Positions 9,216 through 17,367 of a stretch of 37,612 nucleotides of DNA are shown here, in pieces (the stretch's first letter is position 1; every line of letters starts with the position of its first letter). The position numbers were made by a program, and so were the translations under genes. The notes under the pieces are model-generated. The model was not told where the DNA came from, ran no database searches, and saw nothing but the letters and a program-made list of their open reading frames with translations. This DNA comes from Planctomycetota bacterium (GTDB taxonomy: Bacteria; Planctomycetota; Phycisphaerae; Phycisphaerales; UBA1924), in contig JAEYUO010000066.1 of assembly GCA_023432465.1 (NCBI GenBank), positions 1 through 37,612 of the forward strand, given 5' to 3'.

Positions 9216-10013
9216 ATGGCCTCGCTCCCGGCATCCGGCATCTTGCACCTTTCGCGGCTGACCACCGCCGCAAGGCTTGCGCGCATGCGGCCCGAATCGC
9301 CCGTCCTCGTCGATGCACCCGGGGTGCTCCGCACCGAGCGATTGCTCCTGCGCCCGCTCACGTGGGCGGACCGCGCCGCGTACATCGATTCCGTGGAAGC
9401 AAGCCGCGCCGAGCTCGACCGCTTCTGCCCGGTGCACAAGCACGACGAGACCGCCGAGGAGCTCTTTGATCGCCAGTTGCAGCTTGTCCGTGCGGGCGAC
9501 GCCACAGGCCTGGCCTGGCGACGTGTCGCGGTGAAGCTCGATCAGGGCGATCGAATCGTCGGCAGCTTCAACTTCAATGACATCTCCTACGGGCTGGAGT
9601 CGCGCGCGGAGATGAGCTTCTGGGTGCGGACCGACGAAGCGGGTCACGGCTACGCACGCGAGGCCGTCGCCGCGATGCTCGTGCACGCGTTCGCGCCGCG
9701 ATGGGCGGTCCACGGGACTGCAAAGACCCACCAGGCGGGTCTCGGGCTTTCGCGAGTGGATGGTTTGATCGCGCCCGACAACCACTCGTGCCTGCATCTG
9801 GTCGCGAGACTTGGGTTTGTTCCCGATGCGCACAAGTCCGCACAGCGGCTGACCGTGTGCGGGCAGGAGGTGGAGCACCTCCCGTTCGTCGTCTTTGCTC
9901 CGCTCAGTGGGCGCACCTCCACCGCACCTCGTGTGCCCGCCGGGGTCTCGCTGAGCAGGTCGATCGAATCGCTCATGCGCATCGAGCGGATCGAGCCCCA
10001 GCCGGGAACGTGA
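9216..10013 (+). CDS. GNAT acetyltransferase, RimJ/RimL-like
   Basis: A 265-aa member of the GNAT superfamily, which moves an acetyl group from acetyl-CoA to an amine. Landmarks are LRTERLLLRPLTWAD near residue 38, the strand pair IVGSFNFNDIS, and the C-terminal APDNHSCLHLVARLGFVPD, the usual end of RimJ/RimL-type acetyltransferases acting on ribosomal-protein or other N-termini. The CoA-binding stretch is the DEAGHGYAREAV segment. The ATG at 9216 is 7 bases after a GGAG (9205-9208); an internal ATG at 9285 just before the conserved domain is the alternative. The C-terminal 45 residues extend past the domain. It is followed after one base by a second GNAT gene. Confidence 0.85.
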   Translation: MASLPASGILHLSRLTTAARLARMRPESPVLVDAPGVLRTERLLLRPLTWADRAAYIDSVEASRAELDRFCPVHKHDETAEELFDRQLQLVRAGDATGLAWRRVAVKLDQGDRIVGSFNFNDISYGLESRAEMSFWVRTDEAGHGYAREAVAAMLVHAFAPRWAVHGTAKTHQAGLGLSRVDGLIAPDNHSCLHLVARLGFVPDAHKSAQRLTVCGQEVEHLPFVVFAPLSGRTSTAPRVPAGVSLSRSIESLMRIERIEPQPGT

Positions 10014-10014
10014 C

Positions 10015-10614
10015 ATGGCGGCGGGCAATGGACAGGTTTCGCCCCTGATCCGGACGCCGCGGCTCACGCTCCGGCTTCCGGAGCAGCGGGACTGCGCCGA
10101 GTTCATCCGCGCGATGCGGGAATCCGCCGATCATCTGCGCCCATGGTCACCACGGTTGCCCGAGGCTGGAGCAGACGAGAGCTTCTTCGCTGCCACGTTC
10201 TCTCGAGCCCGTCAGGAGTGGGACGCGGGGACAGGGGTCCGCCTGCTGGCATTCCTGGCTGACGGCACGCTCGCGGGGACGTTCAACCTGAACAACATCG
10301 TTCGCGGCGTGTTCCAGAATGCCGATGCCGGGTGGTCGGTCATGTCCGAGTGCGTGGGATCGGGGATCGCCACCGAGGGCGTCAAGGCCATGCTCGGCCT
10401 GGCCTTCCGCGCTGAGCCGCTCGGGCTGGGCCTGCACAGAGTGCAGGCAAACGTCATCCCGGGCAACGCCGCAAGCCTGCGGGTCGCGCACAAGTGCGGA
10501 TTCCGCGAGGAAGGGCTCGCGCGACGCATGCTGATGATCGACGGGCGATGGCAGGACCACGTGATGTTCGCCAAGCTCGCGGAAGAGCACGCCGACGATC
10601 AGGGCGCAGCCTGA
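10015..10614 (+). CDS. GNAT acetyltransferase, RimJ-like, second of a tandem pair
   Basis: A 199-aa GNAT protein with the family outline IRTPRLTLRLPEQRD, GTFNLNNIVRG, the acetyl-CoA loop region SECVGSGIATEGVKAML, and HRVQANVIPGNAASLRVAHK followed by CGFREEG. This is the RimJ-type arrangement (N-alpha-acetylation of ribosomal proteins in E. coli); the substrate here is unknown. The ATG begins one base after the TGA of the preceding GNAT gene and has no clear Shine-Dalgarno of its own, so translational coupling is likely. The two share family landmarks but are clearly diverged. Its 3' end overlaps the convergent TolC-like gene by 16 bases. Confidence 0.87.
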   Translation: MAAGNGQVSPLIRTPRLTLRLPEQRDCAEFIRAMRESADHLRPWSPRLPEAGADESFFAATFSRARQEWDAGTGVRLLAFLADGTLAGTFNLNNIVRGVFQNADAGWSVMSECVGSGIATEGVKAMLGLAFRAEPLGLGLHRVQANVIPGNAASLRVAHKCGFREEGLARRMLMIDGRWQDHVMFAKLAEEHADDQGAA

Positions 10615-12368
10615 GGGCTGGTTGCCGCGGGAGTCGGCAGCGACATCCCGGGGATGGGGATGATCGATCCGTCGCGGTTGACGCGCAGTTGGCCGGTGGC
10701 GACAAGGTAGTTGAGCACCGAGTTCCGAAGGTCGGTGCGAGCCTGATCGCGAGCCTGCTCCGCGCTTAGGAGGTCATTGGCCGTATCGACGCGTGCCTGC
10801 GTGTCGACCTCATCGGCGCGGATCTCCTGTTCTTCCTGTCGCCGCTTGGTGATCTCGACCCGCTGCTCCGCCAGCACGAGGTTGAAGCGGGCGCGCTCGA
10901 TCTCGCGGACCCGCGCGCGGACATCGAGGATGATCTCATCGCGGAATCGCTCGAAATCCCGCTGCGATGCGCCCAGCGCGATCATGCTCGAGCGAAGCTG
11001 CAGCCGCTCGATCTCCCGATCCAGCGGCAGGCCGAACGTCAAGCCGGCGTTGTACCGCACATCATCCAGTTCGTACACCAACCCGCCCTCGCGGGCATCA
11101 TCATCGGTCGGGAACTCCACGGCCGCGGCCAGGTTCAGGTCGGGCAGCAGGTTGTTCTGCGCGATCCGCACCTGACGCTTCGTGTCCTCAAGCCGGTCGC
11201 GCCGGTTCTGCAGATCCAGGCGATACATGAGCGCAAGCTCCGTCGCCACCGACATCGAGATGTCCGGCTCGGGGATGGTCAGTTCGAACGGCTTGATCAC
11301 GACCGGCTGGCGGACCGGAATCCCGAGCCGTACCTTGAAGCGGTCCAGCGCGAGCACATACGACTCGCGCCGGTTCGCAAGGCTGGCGCGGGCGTTGAGC
11401 GTGTTGTTCGCGGCCAGGTTGACATCGATCTCCGGCAGCTTGCCCGCGTCATACCACGCCTTCTGGCGTGCCTCCAGGGCCTCGAAGCTGGCGAGCTGCT
11501 GCTCCTGGCTGACGATGCCGTCGAGCTGCTGGAGCAGGGCGAAGTAATCTCCCGCGATGCTCACAAACAGGTCGCGCCGGAACGCCTCGAAGTCCCGAGC
11601 GGCGTACACCAGATTGCGCTCGGACTGGATCAGGCTCTCCTGCGCCGCATACCCCGCGCCCCGAAGGAGTGGTACGGTTCCGTCGAGCACGATGCTCGAG
11701 CTCTGGCGATACCGCCCCGAGGCGTTGCTGCGCAGATCCTCGCTCGCCTCCCAGATCCACCTCGCGGCGACCTCGCCGCCGAACGGGAGCTGCTTCCTCG
11801 CGGCCAGCTCGTTCACGATGTTCAGCGCGGATGATGGCGCGCCATCATCCCACCCACCCGCGACCCCCACCGTGGACGTCGCAAACAGCCTCGGCTCCCA
11901 CCGGTGCCGCTCGATCAGCAGGCGGATGCCGGCGAGCAGATAGTCTTCCTCCGCCGAGAGATACTCCCGCGCGGTCAGGTGCGACTGCCGAAGCGCGCCG
12001 GGCAGGTCGAGTTCGATCGCGCCGTCAACGTTGGTCTCTTCATCCTGAAGAGCCTGCAGGCGCGCAGCGACATTCCGGTTCTCATCGGCGACCTGAAACG
12101 AAAGCGCATCCGCCGAGGGGTTGTCGGATGGGGGATCTTTCCGCAGCAGCTGAGGGTCATCGAGGCCCGTCGGTTCTTCCGCAGCGCGCTGCGGAGCGAT
12201 CGCGCCCCCGCCCAGACGCTCGTTACTTTCGCGAATGAGCGCATCGGTCCGCCGGTCAATCCCGGCAAGGCCCGATTCGCATCCCGCGGCCGCCGCGAGC
12301 AGCAGCAGGAGGACCGGACCATGAACACGGACGGACTCGCGGAGTTTGCTTTGGTGTGGAGATACCAT
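10599..12368 (-). CDS. TolC-family outer-membrane efflux lipoprotein
   Basis: A 589-aa protein of the outer-membrane efflux (TolC/OEP) type, which forms the trimeric exit duct of tripartite export systems. The N-terminus has a lipoprotein signal ending in AAAAGC (Cys30 predicted lipidated). Two long helical repeats follow; the second shows the typical LALMYRLDLQNRRDRLEDTKRQ (in part) and the periodicity of coiled-coil hairpins (EIERARFNLVLAEQRVEITK), with beta-hairpin pieces such as YNAGLTFGLPLDRE. No membrane-fusion protein or inner-membrane pump is next to it. The 3' end overlaps the convergent GNAT gene by 16 bases, so no terminator fits between them. The ATG 12366-12368 faces a 240-base divergent region shared with the GH35-like gene. 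Confidence 0.9.
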   Translation of the reverse strand: MVSPHQSKLRESVRVHGPVLLLLLAAAAGCESGLAGIDRRTDALIRESNERLGGGAIAPQRAAEEPTGLDDPQLLRKDPPSDNPSADALSFQVADENRNVAARLQALQDEETNVDGAIELDLPGALRQSHLTAREYLSAEEDYLLAGIRLLIERHRWEPRLFATSTVGVAGGWDDGAPSSALNIVNELAARKQLPFGGEVAARWIWEASEDLRSNASGRYRQSSSIVLDGTVPLLRGAGYAAQESLIQSERNLVYAARDFEAFRRDLFVSIAGDYFALLQQLDGIVSQEQQLASFEALEARQKAWYDAGKLPEIDVNLAANNTLNARASLANRRESYVLALDRFKVRLGIPVRQPVVIKPFELTIPEPDISMSVATELALMYRLDLQNRRDRLEDTKRQVRIAQNNLLPDLNLAAAVEFPTDDDAREGGLVYELDDVRYNAGLTFGLPLDREIERLQLRSSMIALGASQRDFERFRDEIILDVRARVREIERARFNLVLAEQRVEITKRRQEEQEIRADEVDTQARVDTANDLLSAEQARDQARTDLRNSVLNYLVATGQLRVNRDGSIIPIPGMSLPTPAATSPQAAP

Positions 12369-12608
12369 GTGTTTCGCAGAAGATAGGCAGTATTTCGGAG
12401 CAGATCTCGGAGGTTTATTGCAGGTTTTGGCGATTCAGCCTAGGGTTGAGCGGGATCGTTTTCCCGCGATGGAGAGGCTTGTTCGGTCATCATGGGCCGT
12501 CGCTGGGGGTTGGGTAGGCGATCGGACTTGGCGAAGAGCGAGTCTTGTTGAGGCTGGATGGAGCCAGCCCCTTGATGAGTCCTGTCTACCTGGAGCCCGT
12601 GACAACCT
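12369..12608. other. Divergent intergenic region between the TolC-like and GH35-like genes
   Basis: These 240 bases separate two divergent genes and should hold both promoters. They are less GC-rich than the coding flanks. I could not find a convincing -35/-10 pair for either gene or any RNA gene. A GGAG lies near 12592 before the GH35-like start at 12609, a longer spacing than usual. Confidence 0.5.
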
Positions 12609-15509
12609 ATGGCCTCGATCACCTACGACGGGCAATCTTTCGTCCTTGACGGGCGGCGCATCTGGATCGTGAGCGGCGGCATCAGCTACGCCCGTGTTCC
12701 ACGGGCGAGTTGGGCCGATCGCATCCATCAGGCGAAGGCCGCGGGTCTGAACTGCGTCGAAACACCGGTGATCTGGTCGCGCCACGAGGCGCGGCCGGGA
12801 CAGTTTGATTTCAAGGGCGAGAACGATATCCGCCACTTTGTCGAACTCGTCGCCCAGGCCGGGATGTACTGCATTCTTCGGCCGGGACCGTTCATCGACA
12901 ACGGCACGGACATGGGCGGGCTTCCCCCGTGGCTCCTGGGGATCGCCAACATCCGCCTCCGCACCAACAGCCAGGCGTTCCTGGAGGCGTGCTCGCGCTA
13001 CATCACCGCGCTCGCCCAGCAGATCCGGGACTTGCAGGTCGTCAGCCCATCCCCGAAGCGCGGGCAGCAGGCCGCCGCGGGCGGCGGGCCGGTTCTGCTC
13101 ATCCAGAATGAGTGGAGTTGGACGTGTGGGCATGATGCGATCGCAACCGGGTACCTGGGTGAACTCGACAGGTACTACCGAGAAGCCGGCCTTGCGGTGC
13201 CGATCGTCAACTCGAACGATCTCTGGCAGAGCGTTGAAGGCGAGGTCGATACCTGGTCCGGCTATCAGGGGCTCCTCTCACAGATCCGCCAGCTCGGCTC
13301 GGTCCGCCCCGACCAGCCCCGCATCGTGATGGACCTGAAGCTCGGGCGCGATCGCGCGTGGGGGTCCCCCGCGCTGCCGGCCCGCACCGGTCAGGATGTG
13401 CTGCGCTCGCTGGCCGAGGTGCTCGCCGCGGGCGGCCAGTACAACCTCTCCCCGTTCGCGGGCGGGACAAACTTCGGATTCACCGGCGGCCGCTGGCCCA
13501 CTAGCGCTTCGGCCTTTGCCACGACCAGCGCGGATGCCGGCGCGCCCGTTGGTGAGACCGGCGAGGCCGGGGCCTCCCTCGGCGCTGTCCGCCGCATCAG
13601 CACCTTCGCCTCGCGATTCGGCCGCGTGCTCTCGCACCTGGAAACCAAGACGCCGCAGGTCTCGCTCCTGCCCGCCGAAGAGGGCGAGGCGGGCGCGGGT
13701 GTGAGCGTGGTGCATTGCACCGGCGCACAGGGCAGCGTGGCGTTCCTCTTTGGTTCCGGCGAGCCAAGGTCCGCTTCCGGCGGGCGGGGCGCGGCCAAGG
13801 CCGGCGACCCCGCGCTCCTGCTGCAGGACGGCTCGACACTCCCCGTGCCCATGGGCGGCGAGCGCGTGGTGTGGTGCCTGCTGGATACCCGCCTCGCCGG
13901 GCGATCGCAACTGAACTACTGCAACATGAGCGCGCTGGCGCTCGTCGGGAAGGTCTTTGTCTGCTTCGGACCCGAGGGCGCACGCGCGCAGCTCTCCATC
14001 AACGGTTCACCGCTGGAGGCGCCCGTGCCCACCGGCGGCGCAAGCCGCCTGCCCACCGTGCTCGAGCACGAGGGAATCACCGTCGTCATCGCCAACCAGG
14101 CGCAGGTCGATCTGATCCACCTCGACGACTCGCCGATCGGTGCTGTGCAGCCCGGCGCAGCCGGGCTCTACATCGGCGTCCGCGGCATCGACCGGCACCG
14201 CAAGCCGATCCTCAGTCCCGATTTCAAGTCCTACATCCACATCGATGGCGATGGCAACTCCACTTCGCACAAAGTCGCCGCTTCCGCGCCCGCGAAGCCG
14301 TCCAAGCCGCTGAAGGTCTCCCTCGGCGAGTGGGGGTGCGCTGGTCAGGAGTCCTACGTTGATGGCTCCGGGCCGCGCTTCGCCGCGATCGAGAAGCCCT
14401 CGGACCTCGTTTCGCTCGGCGCGCCTACCGGGTACGGCTGGTACCGGTTCCGCTTCAGCGGCGGTTCGGCCAAGAAGCCCCGCGTCATCTTCCCGCACTC
14501 CGGGCACAGACTGCACCTGTTTGTCGATGGCGCGGAGGCGGGGGTCGTCGGCTTCGGTCCCGGCTCGGAGACCGAGGCGACGCTGGCGCTCCGCAAAGGC
14601 GAGCGAACCATCGTCGCCCTGGCGGAGAATCTCGGCCGCGTCGCGGGCGGTGCGGATCTCGGCGAGGCGACCGGTCTCTACGGCCATGCGTGGGAGGTCA
14701 AGGAGATCAAGCCCGGCAAGCCCAAGCTCGTGCCGAGCGACCCCGTGAACCTGCTCGCCTTCCGCGCTCCGCTCTGGAAGGTTCAGGAGGACGATGTCAC
14801 GGACCCGGCCCGGCTCACGTGGTCGCTCACGCACCGCACCAAATCCCCGATCGTCATGCTCCTGCCCGAGTTCGGCGCGGGCGCCGCGGGCTCGCTCGCG
14901 GGGATCGTGCTGATCAACGGCCGTCCGTTCCACTACTTTCAGACCGGCGGCTGCGGCGGCGGAGGAGGGATGCTCTTCATCGATCTCCCCGCGCTCAATC
15001 GCGGGAACAACGAGATCCAGATCGCGCTCGTGCAATCGACCAAGGACCACGCCGAGGAACTGGGCGCGAAGGTGCGATTCTTTGACTGTGTGGACTGCCT
15101 CACCGCCAAGGGCGATTGGGGCTACGCGCGGTGGGAGCGCCCGGCCCCCGATGCCTTTGAACCGGTCTCGGGCAAGGGCGGGCGCAAGGGCGGCGTGCCG
15201 TGCTGGTGGCGCTCGGTGTTCACCGCCCCCGATGACGACACGATCGGCGCGGGGCTGCTGTTCGATACCGCCGGCCTGAGCAAGGGCCAGCTCTTTGTGA
15301 ACGAGAAGCATGTCGGACGCTTCTGGACCGCGACCGGCACGGGCAAGGCCGTCGGTCCGCAGACCAGGCTCTTCGTGCCGCGATCCATGCTCTCACTCGG
15401 CGAGCCCAACGAACTCTACATCTTCGATGAGCACGGTCACTCCCCGGCCCGGTGCAAGCTCATCGGCGCTGAGGGCGGCGTCTGGGGCGATGGCTCGCCC
15501 GCGGAGTGA
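12609..15509 (+). CDS. Cytoplasmic GH35 (beta-galactosidase-like) protein with altered active site
   Basis: The N-terminal 330 residues follow the glycoside hydrolase 35 TIM barrel: WIVSGGISYARVPRASW, IHQAKAAGLNCVETPVIW, LRPGPFIDNG...GGLPPWLL and GGTNFGFTGGRW. The rest (to 966 aa) is beta-rich and resembles the jelly-roll modules of large GH35 enzymes. The acid/base position is Glu168 in IQNEW. The nucleophile position, normally Glu in a TEFWxGW-type motif, aligns to Asp242 in IVMDLKLGRDRAWG. The common CAEW after the RPGPYI motif is replaced by DNGTD. There is no signal peptide, unlike most polymer-degrading relatives. It may be an inactive, retuned or intracellular enzyme. The gene for a small alarmone hydrolase starts 7 bases after its stop. 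Confidence 0.85.
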   Translation: MASITYDGQSFVLDGRRIWIVSGGISYARVPRASWADRIHQAKAAGLNCVETPVIWSRHEARPGQFDFKGENDIRHFVELVAQAGMYCILRPGPFIDNGTDMGGLPPWLLGIANIRLRTNSQAFLEACSRYITALAQQIRDLQVVSPSPKRGQQAAAGGGPVLLIQNEWSWTCGHDAIATGYLGELDRYYREAGLAVPIVNSNDLWQSVEGEVDTWSGYQGLLSQIRQLGSVRPDQPRIVMDLKLGRDRAWGSPALPARTGQDVLRSLAEVLAAGGQYNLSPFAGGTNFGFTGGRWPTSASAFATTSADAGAPVGETGEAGASLGAVRRISTFASRFGRVLSHLETKTPQVSLLPAEEGEAGAGVSVVHCTGAQGSVAFLFGSGEPRSASGGRGAAKAGDPALLLQDGSTLPVPMGGERVVWCLLDTRLAGRSQLNYCNMSALALVGKVFVCFGPEGARAQLSINGSPLEAPVPTGGASRLPTVLEHEGITVVIANQAQVDLIHLDDSPIGAVQPGAAGLYIGVRGIDRHRKPILSPDFKSYIHIDGDGNSTSHKVAASAPAKPSKPLKVSLGEWGCAGQESYVDGSGPRFAAIEKPSDLVSLGAPTGYGWYRFRFSGGSAKKPRVIFPHSGHRLHLFVDGAEAGVVGFGPGSETEATLALRKGERTIVALAENLGRVAGGADLGEATGLYGHAWEVKEIKPGKPKLVPSDPVNLLAFRAPLWKVQEDDVTDPARLTWSLTHRTKSPIVMLLPEFGAGAAGSLAGIVLINGRPFHYFQTGGCGGGGGMLFIDLPALNRGNNEIQIALVQSTKDHAEELGAKVRFFDCVDCLTAKGDWGYARWERPAPDAFEPVSGKGGRKGGVPCWWRSVFTAPDDDTIGAGLLFDTAGLSKGQLFVNEKHVGRFWTATGTGKAVGPQTRLFVPRSMLSLGEPNELYIFDEHGHSPARCKLIGAEGGVWGDGSPAE

Positions 15510-15516
15510 GCAAGCC

Positions 15517-16062
15517 ATGCGCACCGCCCCTGATGCCGATAGCGCCGATCTCTGGCAGAAGGCAGCGAGCTTCGCGGCCCGGGCCCACCGGCACCAGACC
15601 CGTCGCGATGGCGCAACGCCCTACGTCGCCCATGTCTTTCGTGTCGCGATGACCGTGCGCGATGTCTTCGCCTGCGATGATCCCATCTGCATCGCCGCAG
15701 CCCTGCTTCACGACACCATCGAGGACACCGGCGCGGACTACGACGAGATCGCCGAGGACTTCGGACACGATGTGGCCAGGTGCGTCGCCGCGCTGACCAA
15801 GAACATGGCCCTCCCCGAGGCTGAGCGCGAAGCCGAGTACGATGCCCGCCTCGCCAGTGCCGATTGGCGGGCCCGCCTCGTCAAGCTGGCGGACCAGTAC
15901 GACAACCTGTGCGATCTCTGCGCCGATGACCCGGCGTTCTGCTCCCGCGCCATCGCGCGGGCCAAGCGTGCCGTCAAGCTCGCGGAGCTTGATAAGGGCA
16001 ACCCCACCGTCGCGCGAGCCGCGGCGATCGTTCAAGCAAAGACCACAGAATCTGGGCAGTAG
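15517..16062 (+). CDS. Small HD-domain protein, Mesh1-like (p)ppGpp hydrolase
   Basis: A 181-aa one-domain HD protein of the RelA/SpoT hydrolase type. The order of residues fits small alarmone hydrolases: AHRHQTRRDGATPYVAHV (His39), AALLHDTIEDT (His65, Asp66, Glu69, Asp70) and VKLADQYDNLCDL (Asp126, Asn130). These align at a constant offset of four to the metal ligands and catalytic residues known in human MESH1 (His35, His61, Asp62, Glu65, Asp122, Asn126). No synthetase or TGS/ACT domain is present. The predicted reaction is removal of the 3'-pyrophosphate of ppGpp; some Mesh1 proteins also act on NADPH. Start ATG 15517 lies 7 bases after the GH35-like stop; an upstream ATG at 15490 would overlap that gene. 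Confidence 0.87.
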   Translation: MRTAPDADSADLWQKAASFAARAHRHQTRRDGATPYVAHVFRVAMTVRDVFACDDPICIAAALLHDTIEDTGADYDEIAEDFGHDVARCVAALTKNMALPEAEREAEYDARLASADWRARLVKLADQYDNLCDLCADDPAFCSRAIARAKRAVKLAELDKGNPTVARAAAIVQAKTTESGQ

Positions 16063-16071
16063 TTAGGCGAT

Positions 16072-16092
16072 CGACGAGCGAACTACTCGTCG
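16072..16092. terminator. Possible shared hairpin terminator between convergent genes
   Basis: A 7-bp stem (16072-16078 with 16086-16092) around a 7-base loop covers the stop codon of the minus-strand PDZ gene and lies 9 bases after the alarmone hydrolase stop. There is no strong T tract, so the call is tentative. Confidence 0.4.
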
Positions 16093-17297
16093 GACTCCGC
16101 GCTCACCGCCGCGGCCGGCTTCCTGGCCGCATCGGCTTCTGCGCGCTCCGCGGTGATCGCATCAAACTGACGTTCCACCGCGCGAAGGTCAAGCTCCGCC
16201 TTCAGCACCCGAGACGCATGCAGCGCAGCCTCCGCCGTTCCGGCCATCGCACGCTCGGCTTCGCGCCGGGCACGCTCCAACTGCGCCTCGACCATCGAAC
16301 GCTTCTGCGTGAGGCGATCAACCTCCTCCGCAAAGCTCATTCGCGGCTGAGGGACCGGCTCATCAAAGTCCAGCACCATCTGCAAGGCCTGCGCGTTCGC
16401 GCCCCACGCATTCACCCGGTTGCCGTTCACCCCCCGAAGCTGCGTGCTGTACCACGAGTTCTCATTGATGTTGGATGTCCGTGCCCGACCCCCGGCGTGC
16501 ACCACCATCTGCGGGCCGTGCGGCTGGATCCGCATCTGCTGCATCTGCCGCTGCCGGCTCGACTCGAGCGCATCCGGCCACGCGTCGAGATGCACCGGAG
16601 TCGCCACCGGCTCATCGATCTGTCCGTAGCTCCGGGAGCGTGTCTTCCACGCGCGATAGAGCCGCACCTCGTCGAGGGAGTTGTTGCGAAGCTCGCGGAA
16701 ATCTCCCAGCTTCACATCCAGCGAGAGCTTCTCCTTCCCCCGTCGAACCACGAGCTTCATGGTGTCGCCCGGGTCGCGGGCGATGATCAGCCCCTGAATC
16801 AGCGGCCGCGCTGTGCCGCTGGTGAGCGGGATGCCGTCGGCCTCGATGACGATGTCCCCCGGCTCCAGGATCGTGTGGCACGGGAACGGCGCGAAGGTCT
16901 GCTCAATCACGATGCGGTCGCGCAGCGTGGTCAGATCAAACTGCACACCCATCGCCGCCCGCGGCGAAGTGGCAAACCGCTCCCGCGCGATGGTCACCAG
17001 GCGCGAGTGTGCCTCCAGCGGAAGTTGCCGGCTGGTCAGCACGGCCTCGATATCGCCGAGGCGAATCGAGCGATCATCGCGGATCCGCACCGTCGCCCGC
17101 TCGCGCGTGAGAAAATCAGGCGAGGCGAGTTCTTCGATCAACTGGTCGAGGCCGCCCGCCAGGTCAGCAGGCGACGCAAGCGGCTGCGGCGAGGCATCCT
17201 CAACTTGATTCTGAGCGGAAGCGGTGCCGCACATCGACGCGATCGCCGCGGCGATTCCTGCGGCGGGCAGACCGGACATGCGTTTGAACCGGATCAT
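16083..17297 (-). CDS. Secreted PDZ-domain protein with C-terminal coiled coil
   Basis: The frame extends upstream to 17705, but the ATG ending at 17297 has GGGAGG 7 bases before it and opens with a signal peptide (residues 1-28, cleavage after ASA). The 404-aa product has a helical region (45-112), a PDZ-like domain at about 114-198 (GVQFDLTTL, ILEPGDIVIEADGIPL, GDTMKLVVRRGKEKLSLDV), an unassigned middle and a charged coiled coil (about 340-395). PDZ domains bind C-termini or tether envelope proteases, but no protease domain is fused here. It is the last gene of the minus-strand run that begins with guaB, 70 bases after the kinase gene. Confidence 0.82.
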   Translation of the reverse strand: MIRFKRMSGLPAAGIAAAIASMCGTASAQNQVEDASPQPLASPADLAGGLDQLIEELASPDFLTRERATVRIRDDRSIRLGDIEAVLTSRQLPLEAHSRLVTIARERFATSPRAAMGVQFDLTTLRDRIVIEQTFAPFPCHTILEPGDIVIEADGIPLTSGTARPLIQGLIIARDPGDTMKLVVRRGKEKLSLDVKLGDFRELRNNSLDEVRLYRAWKTRSRSYGQIDEPVATPVHLDAWPDALESSRQRQMQQMRIQPHGPQMVVHAGGRARTSNINENSWYSTQLRGVNGNRVNAWGANAQALQMVLDFDEPVPQPRMSFAEEVDRLTQKRSMVEAQLERARREAERAMAGTAEAALHASRVLKAELDLRAVERQFDAITAERAEADAARKPAAAVSAESDE

Positions 17298-17367
17298 CGC
17301 TCGCCTCCCGTCGGAACGGGCCACGGGGACACACACCCATAGCCCCATCCGGGGTTGTACCGGCACT

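Noticed and set aside
14007..15311. A 434-codon minus-strand frame
   Set aside because: Antisense to the GH35-like gene, with no domain and no ribosome site.
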